NCBI RefSeq assembly: GCF_910596095.1 | Contig: NC_056545.1 | Location: 4,820,001-4,884,000, forward strand | Direction of reading: 5' to 3' | DNA length: 64,000 bases | Origin: Thunnus maccoyii | Taxonomy: Eukaryota > Chordata > Actinopteri > Scombriformes > Scombridae | Shown: in pieces, positions 32,041 to 44,198 of the stretch | How the letters are laid out: the number at the start of each line of letters is the position of its first letter | Numbering within the stretch: position 1 is the stretch's first letter | Made by a program: the position numbers and the translations under genes | The notes under the pieces: model-generated | What the model saw: only the letters and a program-made list of their open reading frames with translations | Databases searched by the model: none | What the model was told of the DNA's origin: nothing

Positions 32041-33095
32041 ACTGTAACTATCCTGATAATAATCAATAAGGAGATCATTTATTATTTTCTTGTACATAGC
32101 TGACATTCTGGGTTAAACAAAGTGATTGTGTGGATGAAGTGAATCTGAACATGAAATCATTGAACAAGAGTCATTTAACAGACTTTACTGATTAGATGTG
32201 TGAACAAACTGAAGGTTTATATCATGAATAAAGTTCTTTCTCTCAACAATGAACAAAGTATTTTCTTTTGTCTTCATTTCAGGATCTTATTAAAAGCTTC
32301 TGGAGAAAATGTGAAACTAATATGAGAGTTTATTTGAGGCACTTTTCCTCCTGAAACACAACAAAGTTCAGTGTTCATGTTTAGAGCAGAAGAACGTTTT
32401 TCAGTGAGTCTCTGAACTTTCAACTTTCTTCACTGTCAGAGAAATGAGCAGAGTTTTTATTATTTTTTGTGGACTTAGTGTCTTTTTTTTAAAACAGGCC
32501 TAAAAAAAATGGAAAAACTAATAAAATCAAAGTGTCTGTATATAACTGTTTAACTTACTTTGACACATATATTCAAATTTGTCAAGTTTTCCTGTAAACT
32601 TACCTACTGGCTGAGACGGCATTCGGCCATGAGGTGCAGTGTACAATTAAGACTTTTCTCCAACTGTGTTTCCTTCTGACCATAACAAATCCCTTTAGTA
32701 CATTTGGAATTATTTCAACACGGGTTAAGAAATAAAATTGCTGATTTAGTCGCTGTTATTGTTATGAGTAGTGCCCTGAATATTTTCATTTATATTACTT
32801 AAAAAATGTCTGAGATGGAAACATGTTAGTAACAATATTATCAAAAACATTATTTCCTATGAAATGTAATTCATAGTGAACATGAATTAATGCACTAATC
32901 TTTCTTCACAGTTCTGCACCAAAACAGAATAATGGAACAATAACAAAAACCATCAGGGAAACTAATTTAGTTTTGTTCTGTTAACTTTGTTAAATAGTTG
33001 TGAATAGTGCAGAGAGCACACTGGCATCTGTGCAGGTGAGGACAACAGCACAGGCCACACCAAACCCCGTACTAATGACTGCACTAAAGTGACTA

Positions 33096-34053
33096 AAACC
33101 AGAGAATGGAATTGGCTCCATCTGCTGATCAAGACTGATGTGGTTGAAAGCTATTGAGAAAGCTTGAAAGTGGACATTTGGTTAAGATTATTTAATTAAT
33201 TTTAACATTTATTCTAGTGCAGCACTGAGATGGACAAACTTATAGATGTCACTCATGTGAAATATACCAAACAAGCACATTTAACATGTAAAGTAACTGT
33301 GAAATAATGTAGACAAAAACAATATAAAAATCTGTTTAATAGTAAAAAAAAAAAAAAAATTAAAAAAAGTAAAACTGCCACTGCATGCTACCATGCTTTA
33401 CTTTTGGCAACACAAGGCAAAGAAATCCATGTTCTTTACAGTATATTTGGTAGATTACCAAATGACATGAGTCTGAAAATTGTGACACCATCATAAGTTA
33501 ACAGAAAACACAGACTAATGACACGATGCACTTGATGGTTAAACAGTTCAACTGATGTATTTTACAAAATACCAAATATATTAAAATATAAAAAAGGAGA
33601 AACAACTTCCAAGTAACTGACCAGAACAGTTTGGGGAGAGTAAACAGCAGCCACATCGGTGCATTGTTTGTGTTAAAAAAAAAAGTTGATATCAAGTACA
33701 AATTAAGTAACATATCAGTAGTAATTTTACATAATGTCAATAAGAATCAAAAACATTATCAATGCAAACTGCCACAAGCACTGAGATGTCATATAACCGC
33801 ATTTCCCTTGATATGGAAAATGCAAAATAAACTTTCTTGCTAAGCACAAGAAAACATGTACTTCTGTAACATAATATAATAAAGAAGTTAAACAGTTCTC
33901 TTTAAAATGAACTTTTTCCTTTGACCTATGATGGAAGAAAAATAATCTCTGCACCCAGACACACGTCTGAGTGTTGCAGTCTAGCGGCATTTAGCTGCCT
34001 GTCTACCAACAGGAAGGCCTTCTTCTCTCTGCAGTCAGTTTCAGTCACACAAG
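33096..34053. other. Gene-free stretch between the TRIM array and slc35f2
   Basis: AT-rich DNA with an A-run at about 33344-33367. It should contain the slc35f2 3'UTR (minus strand). The clearest minus-strand AATAAA I find is near 33209, which would give an 840-base 3'UTR; this is uncertain. No coding sequence seen. Confidence 0.5.
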
Positions 34054-37000
34054 TCAAAGTGCAGCAGCAGCAGCAGCAGCAGGTATGAGCGTCTCAGGTC
34101 TCTGAGGGTCTTTTTCCGCTGGCAGTAGATGGTCTGAAGAGCTCTCAGCCGTGTGATCGGCAAACACTTCAGCGGGGTCGTCCTCACTGGAGCCGGACTC
34201 AGGTAGAGCAGAGTATGTGGGAACGGCGTTGAACAAGACAAAACCCGCGGTGATGACGACAAACGAGATGATGTACAGAGCTGAAAACTGTTAATGAGAC
34301 ACAAGAGAAAGATGTTACTAACATTTTCAATCTGAGAAATTCTCTTCCTGTCCGAGGCTCCACTTTAACTAACAAATGGTGTTTAATGATGGACGTGTAA
34401 ATGGTTGACTGTGTACATTTTAACTCCTATTTGGGATTTTCTGCAGTAATGTACCTGTCACAGTTGCAAATGCTGCACTCTAACTTGTATCTGGTTTTAA
34501 TTTTCTGCTCTAAACACATCTGAAAGGACAATTATGCATTTTATTATTGATCATGTGATCCTTTTTTTCAGAAAAACTACTAATGGATTTTCCACAACAG
34601 CACCTTTAAAACTATCAATTACATCACTTCCTGCTGCTGAAAATGAAATGAAAATCATGGACGAGTCCTGCTGTTGTCAGACAAATACAGAGCAGGATAA
34701 TTGCGCAATTCATTATGCAATTATCAAAATGTTTCAAGGCAGCAAAAAGGTTTGAAAGTCAATTAAACAGGTGGTGACGCCATGATGCTTTTTAATGACA
34801 CTCACTGTGTAGTGGAAGAGGAAGATGCCACAGAAGAGGCTGAAGAGGTCGGCTGTGAGCAGAGAGAGGTTGACTGCGGTAGCGCTGGTCATCTTCACCA
34901 CGACGGGCATGAAGCTGTACAGCGCGTACATACACAGGGCGTAGACCGCAAACAGCATGGCTGCACAACGCAATGAGGTGATATTTCAAATCAATGATGT
35001 TTGAAAGCGAGAATACTTCAGTAGCTGTGAATACGCTGCAATACTGTCATCAAATACTCGTTTGTTGATAATTTAACAAGACAGAAAGTTCACTTACAGA
35101 TGCGGAAGTCCCACTTTATTGCCTGTACCGCACCAATTTCCAGCACAGTTCTGCAATGCCAAGCAACACTGAGTCAGGACGGTGAGGAAGACACTTGTTT
35201 TCACACGTACACGCACAGCTACAGCTGAGTCCGACTGCAGAAAGTGTTTTTATTTATCTATCAGCTTTTTAGTGCCAGTCCCTAGAGAGCAAAGAACGAG
35301 GTCTTCTTTTTAGTCTCATTAATTTGCTTTGACTATCGATAAACAAACATTTTATTGTAAGTTATCCGAGAGATACAAACATCTCCAGACTGTAATGCAG
35401 CTCAAAGATGTGTTGACACCTCAGAGTCTTATCACAGAGCAAACTATTTGTTTTTGAAAGGCAGTCTGGAAAATTTAAACTTGCAATAACTTATTTTTTT
35501 TGGCCACTTGGGGGCAGCAGAAACACCTTCACCTAACATGTTAGCAACATTAGCCAACATTAGCATTCAGTTTCTGTTCAAAAGATGAATTTAAGCTTAG
35601 ATTCTCATTACAGTATGAAGCAGTCTTGTACTTTGAGCAGGTAATCTCTATAAAAAAGCTTTTTGTATTGTGAAAATGCATAAAACACTGAATTGTGCTT
35701 GATACAGTGATGTCAAAGGTATCTCGACAAGGTATGTTTGTTTTACTTTCCTTAGTCAATTACAGTATCAGAAGTATGAAAATTATGAAAGTTCAATCCA
35801 GAGAGAAGCTCTAAACCACATGCATGAATGTAGCTGATGCAACATTAACTGTATTTTGCAATTAATTAATTAATTTTAATTGCAAAAACATTTTCTTAAA
35901 ATGCATCTGACATTTGTCGATAAAACTACTACATGAGCTGATCTCTTTATGTAATTCAGAGGAGTCTTCCTGTTTTTCCTGCTTTCTGAGTCTCTTGGAG
36001 ACATGTGGCCGTGTTGGTCCATTTTTGTTTCTACTTGGGTAACCGAGTCACTGATACAACAAAATTATAGGGAAATAATCAAAAAAAGTAGAATATAGGG
36101 GGGAGTTTAATCAATAACTTACAGCTGTATGCCACTGATTAGTGTCCCAAAGAGGCCCATCATGCCTAAGAATTCGACTCGGCTCAAGTTCTTCACGGTG
36201 TACTCTTGGCACACGTTGGATACAGCGTAGAGGACAGCGCTGAGCAGGACCAACCCATCACCCAGCACGACATCACTGGCTGCAAACAGAGAAAGAGAGG
36301 AAATTAAAAATGTGCAATTATCAGTATTATTCATTTAAATAGCAATTTTCAAGCAAGAAGCACACTGTGATTTCAAAATGGAGAATAATCTTTAATAGCA
36401 GAAACACAGCAGCATAAAGCAACAAGAAATATTTAATATGGACAATCTGGTTTATTACTAATTGATTTGGCCGTTTCCATCAGTTATAATAACTTTCTAC
36501 TGGTTTTATGGTCATTTTGTGCTACAATAACACACCTTTTTATATTTTCTTTAACTGTTTACTGCTCAACAGGTCACTTCTATTACCGATCGTGTTCGAC
36601 ATGAAGTTTCAGTACATTTATAGATGTTTATGATGGAAAAGTGCCCTTACTGGATCCCTGGTCTCTTCCAGCCAGGATGTCGGCTCCCACCATGGCCCCC
36701 ACCCCCAACAAACACACCATCACGGCTACAAAGTGGATCATCCTGTAGCGAGTCTTCAGGAGGAACCAGGACAGCAGCATCAGCACTGGGATCACAAAGC
36801 AGTCCAGCAGCTGGAACACACAATAACAGATTGGTCTTGTTGATAAAGCGTGTAGAGAGAAGGAAAGACATCAGGTAAAACAGGTCAGGAAGATAAAAAA
36901 AATATAGAGGTGACATTTATATGTGGATATATAGATATTTTTTAGTTGGAACTTCATCTTTATCCGCCACTAAGTTTGCATCAAACATCTGGTCAGATTC

Positions 37001-39554
37001 AAACTCATGTTAACTTATTCTTTGATCAGATAGTTCCTGATTTACATCAAAATTGTGCCTCATAAGACTATTTTCTGGATTTTAAACATTTAATATTTGA
37101 GGACTTTGTGTTTTTTTTGTTTAATGAAAAAAAAAAAGGAGTAAAGTCACATGAGCATGGTGGCAGTTTTATTCACGCTTTTGGCTTTACTTTCAATATT
37201 AATCTAATGTTAATAATGTTAACATCTCTTAAAGTAAAGCTTTAGAATCAGTATCAAACCTTAAATGTCATATCTGCACTTGTATTAAAATGTTAAAGCA
37301 ATAGCCAGACTGGCATATTTATGTTATATTATGACAAACAGACATTGGAAGTTGATAGTTTAGTTTTTTTTTGTGAACATCATGATATTGATTTCAACCA
37401 TATACAGTATCAAACACTCCCATAACAAGGCCTCTGTGCTGAACAAGTCAAGGCATGTGTACCGAGTCCAGCAGGTCACTGTCCTGTTTATTTGACTGAT
37501 TATTTAAGCAGCAGTTCAAAACTCCAGACCGCTGCTTTCTCTTACCTGTATACTTGTCAGGGTGGTAAACTGGTAGGCCTTCACAACTGCGTAGTTTGCC
37601 TCCACATCTGCCAGACCCATCACCAAGTATTTCCACCACTTGGTTTTTAAAATGTGTAGGATGTTTCTATCACCTGTAGAAACAGATAAGGCTCACGTCA
37701 GAGTGGGAACGGAGGAAATACATTTTATTTAATCCTTATCTGGGTCTATCAATGAGAAAAAAGTCAGATTTTTACATTAAAGCATTTAATGTCCCTTTCT
37801 ATGAGAAAATTCCTGAATTGTGTGTGAAATATAAAGTTTTTTCCTAGTTACAATTTCAGAAACAGTTGCAGTGCTACAACAGCTGAATGGAGACAAAACA
37901 ACATGTAGCCTGGGGGGGCAAACGCTGCCCAAAATTATAAGTTCATTGTTCCTCACTGTAGAGTTAATCTGTATTTGAATGTGTGTTCATTCTTCTGACT
38001 TCAAGACAGAACTCCTGGAGCAACTGATAACCCAGATATTTGCAAATTAAGTACAAAGAAACCTTTATTTTATCACAAAATTTGAAGTACATGTATCCTA
38101 AATGAACGGCAGTGTGACCTTTGCGGGTGCTGAGGATGGTCGTGTAGAAGAGCAGCAGCAGCACGTAGTTGAGGAAGCTCTGCAGCATGGGCGTCTCCAC
38201 CCCGGCGTCGGCCAGGTACTGGCAGCTCACTGCCGTCCCACAGATCAGCAGAGACAGGATCTGGCCCATGGCGATGGTCTTCAGCAGACGCCTGGAGGGT
38301 CAGCGAGAGCATTATGTTCAACTGTTTAAGCTGATACACACATATATCCCCACCTGTTCGCTAAGGCACTCATGAAGGTGCTGCGAGGAAAGACGTAAGC
38401 TGAGCCTGAAGGCGACGTTTTCCATTTCTCAGTTCATCTACGTTCCGCTTGTGATCGTGAGCTCTGTGTGACTCCTTTTAGTCATCACACAGAGCTATTA
38501 TTAAAATTACAGTCAACATTTCCTAACATGTACATCAATCACCATGTTAGGAACAAGATCTGATGCTTCCTGGAAACAAGAGCGAGAGATTAAAAACAAA
38601 CAACACACACACATTTGAACGTGAACTTAACAGGAAGTTGAACTTCTTTGACTTGATGAAAAGCTTCTTTTCATAGAGGAGAGCTGCTGGTTTAGGTAGT
38701 ACAGTACGGTTAGTATTTACATTATTTTGACTCTTGAAAGATAATTATTGTACAATGTACATGATATGTATTGCGCAGAACAGAACTAATGCAGTAAATG
38801 TAATATTAGAGCTGCAAATATTAGTCGTAGTTGTAAATACAGGGACAGTGGGCTGCAAATTAGCATCAGCTAGACGCCCGATATACTCATTACATTACAT
38901 CTGTTGCATTGCTTATCTGTATCTAACAATCTGTTTTGTTCTTGTTAAATAAACAAATAAAATAAATTAAAAATTAATCTGCAGCTATTTTGACAAACAA
39001 TTCATCATTTCAGTCATTTTTCATACAAAATATGCCAAATATTCTCTGGTTTTTAAGCAAATGTGAGGATTTGCTGCTTTTCTTTGTCATATATGACATT
39101 TAAATTGAATATGACAAAATAAGCAAATTGTAGACATCATAGTGGGCTCAGAGAAATTATAAATGGCATTTTTTCACTATGTTTGAACATTTTACAGACT
39201 ATTAATACTACACTATTAATATACTATTTTCTCAATCAATGGTATTAACCGAGAAAAGATGCTTGAAAATCCGAGGAGGCCAGTTGCTTCTTAAATGCTG
39301 GAATCATCCCATCTGGCGCCAACAAACAAACCATCATTACATTTTAAAACAAGGTTTGGGGTGAAATTATCTCTGCTCAAAACTAACTTATCAGCGCTAC
39401 CGTACATACAGTAACTGACAAATTAAAGATGCTAGGTAGACATTTACAGCTGGATCGGTGCTCACCATGTGAAGATATCCCTCAAGTTGTAACTGTGCAA
39501 TCCGCAGTCAACCCTGCATTTCCCACACAGCCTCTCCTCCTCATGCCTCTCCAT
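34054..39554 (-). CDS. slc35f2: Solute carrier family 35 member F2, eight coding exons
   Basis: Exons in transcript order: 39554-39466, 38291-38119, 37673-37546, 36810-36651, 36279-36123, 35150-35098, 34960-34806, 34287-34054. All junctions have AG/GT and phases that join; the product is 382 residues (human about 374). Landmarks: [122 protein letters not shown]. This is a ten-helix EamA/DMT-fold membrane protein; the human protein imports the drug YM155 and has been reported to carry queuine/queuosine. The N-terminus ([18 protein letters not shown]) differs from human. The C-tail is acidic and ends in a run of seven alanines before Leu. Confidence 0.93.
34057..34082 (-). repeat. Poly-alanine (GCT/GCA) run at the slc35f2 C-terminus
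   Basis: Six GCT codons and one GCA encode seven Ala just before the last Leu and the stop at 34056-34054. On the plus strand it is a GCAGCAGCAG run; human SLC35F2 ends differently. Confidence 0.85.
35490..35575 (+). repeat. Short repeat with CTCF-like motif in an slc35f2 intron
   Basis: The stretch TTTTTTTTGGCCACTTGGGGGCAGCAG, followed by ACATGTTAGCAAC and ATTAGCATTCA, resembles the segment around 8085-8245 of the TRIM units. The motif CCACTTGGGGGCAG lies at 35504-35517. It is probably a widespread fish repeat that carries the motif. Confidence 0.5.
38965..39225 (-). repeat. MITE-like family A, degenerate copy
   Basis: On the minus strand this resembles other copies in the window that share CTGCAACTAA, AAATGTCA, CAAATGTGAGGATTTGCTGC-like and GAAGCTG segments (see 52402-52732). 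It lies between slc35f2 exons. Confidence 0.5.
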
Positions 39555-39879
39555 CTCTTTGAGCGTTAAACCTAAAAAGAAAGATAAAAACCATCAAAAA
39601 AGAATTAGAGTCTTTCACGCTCACTGTCTTCATCAGACTACCCAAGCAGCAAATCTCCACAGGAATGTGATTTGCCTCCTTGGACTCATGATTCTCACTC
39701 CAATTATAGTACAGGATACATTTAAGACAGGTGGTAGCTTTTCTCTTCTCTATACAGACAAAATATCACTAAAAAAAGACATAAACCCAACAACCTATTT
39801 TGCTTTTTATTCCTAGACTTTACACTTACAGCAAACCAACTGGCTCGGTCTTGTGGTGAATTCAACATTGGTTACAGCT

Positions 39880-40200
39880 AGAGATGGGACGATTAAAGAT
39901 TTTAAATCACAGATCGCAATAAAAAAAAAAAACACTCACGTTAAGTTGATCATGGTGAATTTTCATTATTGGGATAATCGGGAATATCCTCACATGAGTG
40001 ACTTGAAAAAGCCGTCTCACTCGTTAACGTACAGTCCTATGTGGACTTCCTGGTTTATTTTGAATTGCCACTAATTGTTCACTAAAAATCAATGTGTATC
40101 CCATCTATGATGTAATAAACATATTTTGATGGTTATCAGGATAATATTGTGAATTGCAATTATTTTAGCCAGGATAACCGTGACATGAAATTTCATCCTT
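39880..40200. repeat. Degenerate interspersed repeat upstream of slc35f2 exon 2
   Basis: It begins CTAGAGATGGGACGATTAAAG and ends near AACCGTGACATGAAATTTCATCC. It looks like a decayed TIR element of the GGGATGGGACGAT kind common in fish. No coding capacity. Confidence 0.35.
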
Positions 40201-40262
40201 CATGCTTAGCTACAGCACTCTTCACAACGCTGAAGTTAGCTTCTGAAACATAAATAATTTAG

Positions 40263-40820
40263 GAGCCGATTCTCCATTTTTCCACCACTTCCACTTATGA
40301 AAGAGTGTTAGACATCGTAGCAAAAGCATTAATACTGTTTAAACCCATTTTCAGATTTGTGAAACCTTTATTTTGCTTTTGAAAACAGAAAAAAGGGTGA
40401 TTGTTTTCCCCCATCCCGACCACATTAGACCAAATCTGTTAAACTAATCCAGATTTGACAGCTCTAAGCGCAGTGGTTTTTGATCTGGAACTGGTCTAAT
40501 ATGGTCTGGATGGAGAAATATCAGTGAAATCTCCCTTTTTAAATGTCTCACAAATCTGAAACTGTGTTTTAATGAGTTTCTGGAGTTTCCTTGTTGATCG
40601 TATCCAGATTTGACAAGTCTAAGTATAGTGGTTTTGGATCTGGATGTGGAAAAAAAACAGTGAAATCGCCCTTTTTCGGTTTTCATAAGCAAAATAAAGG
40701 TTTCACAAATCTGAAAGTAGATTTAAACATTGTTTAGCTATGATGTCTAACAATTTTTCACAAGTGTAAGTGGTAAAAAAAACAAAAAAAAAACAAAAAC
40801 AAAAACGGAGAATCAGCCGC
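40263..40820. repeat. Foldback MITE with arms of about 170 bases
   Basis: The left arm starts GAGCCGATTCTCCATTTTT; the right arm ends ACGGAGAATCAGCCGC. Reverse-complementing the right arm reproduces the left for about 170 bases, including CAGATTTGTGAAACCTTTAT in both. The centre holds two diverged direct copies beginning TCCAGATTTGACA (about 40449 and 40604). No ORF. Confidence 0.8.
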
Positions 40821-41643
40821 TTTATTTTCACCCTCTCTCTAACTGGGAATTTCACTTAATTTTTACTTAAAAGTGAAGAGTGAAAGAGAGGCATTATTAG
40901 CACAATGTACTTAAATTTACTTAACTTGTGTTCAAGGTGGAGCTTTTGATTCTTATATAATGCTGGATAGTTTAATGAATAACAATGCATCATGTTTTAT
41001 TTGTTATATTTTGTGAGTAAAATCTGAATCTACAACATTACCAGTAACATTTATCTAAATGGAGTGGTACAATGTTTGCCTCTGAAGTAGACGTATACAG
41101 CTGCATATTTTTAAGTGCCTTTTGTGCCTTTATTTCGGGGTGCAATGAGTTAAAATAGTAACATAACTCAATATTTTTCATATCTAAACATCATAGCAAA
41201 ATCTATAGCTTTTAGTTGGAGGCCTGTTTTTGTTACCCTTAACTTTCCCCTTGACTTTTCCCTTAATCCTCAGCTAACTTCAGCGTTGCACCCTTCCCAT
41301 ATTGTAATGAAGCTAATTTGAAGAGCATTAGAGGCGCGGGCGCTTTTAAAGTGGATCAATTTCAGGAAATGTTTTGTTTTACTGTGATGAGCAACACTTG
41401 AGATATTATATATATACCCGAATTTAAAAGTAATCCATAATGATTCGTAATATGGTTTAAAATCGTGTTTAAGCAGGTATGAATGACTGGAAATGACCAC
41501 AGAAACATTAAACTGTCATATTTTCAGTGCAGTTTGGAGTCATTCATCATAAGGGTTTCCCTCCACTACAAACGGCTGAATTATAAACCGTAACGTCAAT
41601 AAAGGCTCTCTGCTAACAAATAAAAAAATATCTGTGTACATAC

Positions 41644-41760
41644 GTCTTCTTCTTCAGTCATGACAGATGTGAAGATGAGGTGAGGATATTCTCCAGCTGC
41701 GATGAAGCCTCATGTCTGTCAGAATTATCACTTAACTGCCATCCACGCGGAGCCGCAGGT
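41644..41760 (-). other. slc35f2: Candidate non-coding first exon of slc35f2
   Basis: On the minus strand a GTATGT donor (41643-41638) follows ATG ACT GAA GAA GAA GAC. Joined to the acceptor before 39571, this small frame would stop after one further codon (GTT TAA), 13 bases ahead of the main ATG, so it behaves as a seven-codon upstream ORF. The surrounding GC-rich stretch (GCGGAGCCGCAG) fits a promoter. The exon start is a guess; no transcript evidence. Confidence 0.35.
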
Positions 41761-41957
41761 CAATCTAACTTCATGCTGTTACGTAGGACCGCCCTCTGCG
41801 TTCTGATTGGTTAAAAGAAAAGCTAAATGACGTCTGCACCGTGCAGTCAAACTTGGTCTGATGCTGATGAAAGTCAAAAAGGGATTTTACTCATCGATGC
41901 ATAATAATGTGAACAGTGTTATTGTTTAAGAAAGTCCTAACATGCAGGATATAAGCT

Positions 41958-42892
41958 GTGGTTGAAATTAAGTACATTTACTCAAGTACTGTACTTAAGT
42001 ACAATTTTAAGGTTCTTGTACTTTACTTGAGTATTTCCATGTGATGCTACTTTATACCACTACATTTCAGAGGGAAATATTGTACTTTCTACTCCACTAC
42101 GTTTATTTGACAGCTGTAGTTACTTTTCAGATGAAGATTTGACACAATGGATAATATAACAAGCTTTTAAAATACAACACATTGTTAAAGATGAAACCAG
42201 TGGTTTCCAACCTTTTTGGCTTTTGACGTCTTACAAAAAGCAGTGTGTAGTCGGGGTCACATTTCACATGTCTATGAGTTGTTAACAGCTCCACCAAATA
42301 GTGATTTTTCCCTCTAAACTTCTCACATGGTTTCATTCAATAAATGTTCAAATGATCCAATATTTCACCAAAAATCAAAGATTAGAGAAAAAGTCCAAAA
42401 ACTGAAAACAGTTTTGTGTATCAGAGCTTTGTTTTTTCTTCTTTCCTCTCCCATTAATCATCTCACGACCCCTCAGATTTATCTGCTGACCCTTTGGAGG
42501 GGCCCGACCCCTAGGTTGGGAACCACTGGACTAAACTAGCTAACTGTATATAAAGTAGTTGAAACTAGCTCCACCTCCAGCAGCTACAACAGTAACATGC
42601 TGCTCTAACACTGATGCTTCAGTATTAATAATCTAATGATGTCATATATAAAAATATATCAGTCAGAGGGACCAAACCACTACTTTTACTGCAATACTTT
42701 AACTACATCAAGCTCATAGTACTTATGTACTTTTACTGCAATACTTAACTACATCAAGCTCATAATACTTGTGTACTTTTATTTAAGTAGGATTTTTAAT
42801 GCAGGACTTTTACTTGTAATGGAGTATTATTACATTTCTGTATAGGTACTTTTACTTAAGTAAAGGATCTGAATACTTCTTCCACAACTGGC
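41958..42892. repeat. TIR repeat (TACTTAAGTA-rich family) with a nested hAT MITE
   Basis: The left end (GTGGTTGAAATTAAGTACATTTACTCAAG) and right end (CTTTTACTTAAGTAAAGGATCTGAATACTTCTTCCACAAC) are inverted relatives. This is a very common fish repeat. An internal segment around TACATCAAGCTCATA is repeated in tandem at about 42705-42770. A different MITE is inserted at 42198-42528. Confidence 0.7.
42198..42528. mobile_element. hAT-type MITE, nested
   Basis: Terminal repeats CAGTGGTTTCCAACC and GGTTGGGAACCACTG flank 331 bases without coding capacity. The eight bases on either side (GATGAAAC and GACTAAAC) agree at six positions, as expected of an old 8-base hAT target duplication. Confidence 0.7.
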
Positions 42893-43335
42893 TGCCTCTA
42901 GTCCACTATATTTTAGTGGGAAATAATGTACTTTTTAGTCCCCTGCAGTTATTTGACAACACAAGTTACTTTACAGAAACTTCCATACAAATCATATCAT
43001 CATCTAAAATATGGTGCATTCCTATAGATGAAAATGCCTCTACATTTAATCAAGTAGATCAACTTTTCTAAGCCAAATTGCAACATTTAAATGTTACTTT
43101 CATATTAATGAATCAGTAATAATAATCCAATAATTAATAAACCTCTGAAAGGAACCATTCTTCATAATGAGTACATTTATTTTTCCTGTTTTAAGCATAT
43201 TTTGCTGATACTTTTGTACTTTAACTCAAGTAAAATTGTGAATGCAGAACTTGTAATGTAGCTTGTAATTAAAGTATTTTTAAACTGCTACTTTTACAGT
43301 AATAAAAGATAGAAAAAAGTAATTCTCCCAAGTTA
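42893..43335. repeat. Second, degenerate copy of the TACTTAAGTA-rich repeat
   Basis: It repeats the order seen in 41958-42892: CCACTATATTTTAGTGGGAAATAATGTACTTT, TTATTTGACA, then TACTTTAACTCAAGTAAAA and TACTTTTACAGTAATAAAAG. Confidence 0.55.
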
Positions 43336-44198
43336 TATAGGAGTATATGGGGCTTAATGATGAAAATGTATTTTGTTTAGATGAAACAACATCAAACAAA
43401 TCACTGAACCTTCAATTAGCTTTTCATTTCTTCACCTCCATATTTCAACCTTTAGAACTGTGTCTTTGTCATCTTTGCCATGCACCTTTTTTACCAAAAC
43501 CGCCCTTGTTATCCTCATATGACGGTTAACAATTATCCTGCTTGCGTGAGAAAGCATTTGACCAAGATTGTCTGACAGAGAAAGAATGATAACAAGCACC
43601 ATACCGATAGTAAGAAACAGTACCCGTCCTTGAAGCTGTACAAATATTGTTTTCTTGCCTCCAGCTTCACTCCCCTACCTGTTTCTAACTCTCTCTAACA
43701 TGTTACTCAACAGTGCTGAGATTTAAGGTAAAAGGATATTTTTAAAAGTTGTGATTGTACACTGGAAGCTACAAGATAACTGACTAGAACTGAGGGCCAA
43801 AGCTGAGGTCAGTGAGGTCTCATCTCTGATTTTTTTCTGGTAATTTTGGGGGTTTGGAGCTGAATAGAACAGAATAAAAAGAACAGAATATAAGTTTATT
43901 GTCCACCGGAGTGGAAAATGGTCTTTAGCGCAACAAAACATAAAAGCAGCTCAAGAATATGTAACATGTAGAGCGAATGTGGCAACAAAAAGCCACTTAA
44001 AAACACTAAGGTATAAAACACAATACACTTATAAGAACTGCAAATTAAAAACTCATAGTTTTGTAATATTTCTGAGACTGACATCACTAAAAAGCTGTTC
44101 AGTCCTCCAAGAGGCTGATGCTGTTACTGCTGTTTTCTTAAAAAAAATATGTATTTTCAGAGAAGCTAAGTCCAAAACTGTAGGAAGACAGTTAGAAC
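43336..44198. other. Intergenic stretch, nothing recognised
   Basis: There is no convincing exon on either strand. The bases 43880-43925 (ATAAGTTTATTGTCCACC) look like the tail of a common fish retroposon. Confidence 0.4.

Larger units (their letters stand above)
2450..33095 (+). repeat. Five-unit tandem TRIM gene array
   Basis: Five head-to-tail units start with the same AATGGACAATGAAACAC sequence at about 2450, 7863, 13687, 19265 and 25144. Lengths are about 5.4, 5.8, 5.6, 5.9 and 8.0 kb; the last drops to about 5.8 kb without its two insertions. Similarity covers genes and intergenic DNA alike, so whole segments were copied. The array ends abruptly at about 33095, roughly 80 bases short of where a sixth unit would begin, and is cut at its left end by the LINE. 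Apart from the TRIM genes and the sites listed separately I see no further gene inside the units. Confidence 0.93.
25144..33095 (+). repeat. Tandem unit 5 (with two insertions)
   Basis: It carries TRIM copy 5. It is enlarged by a 942-base candidate LTR in the 5'UTR segment and a 1.25-kb hAT-derived insertion in the 3'UTR. Homology to the other units ends at about 33095, before the position of the next CTCF-like motif. Confidence 0.9.
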
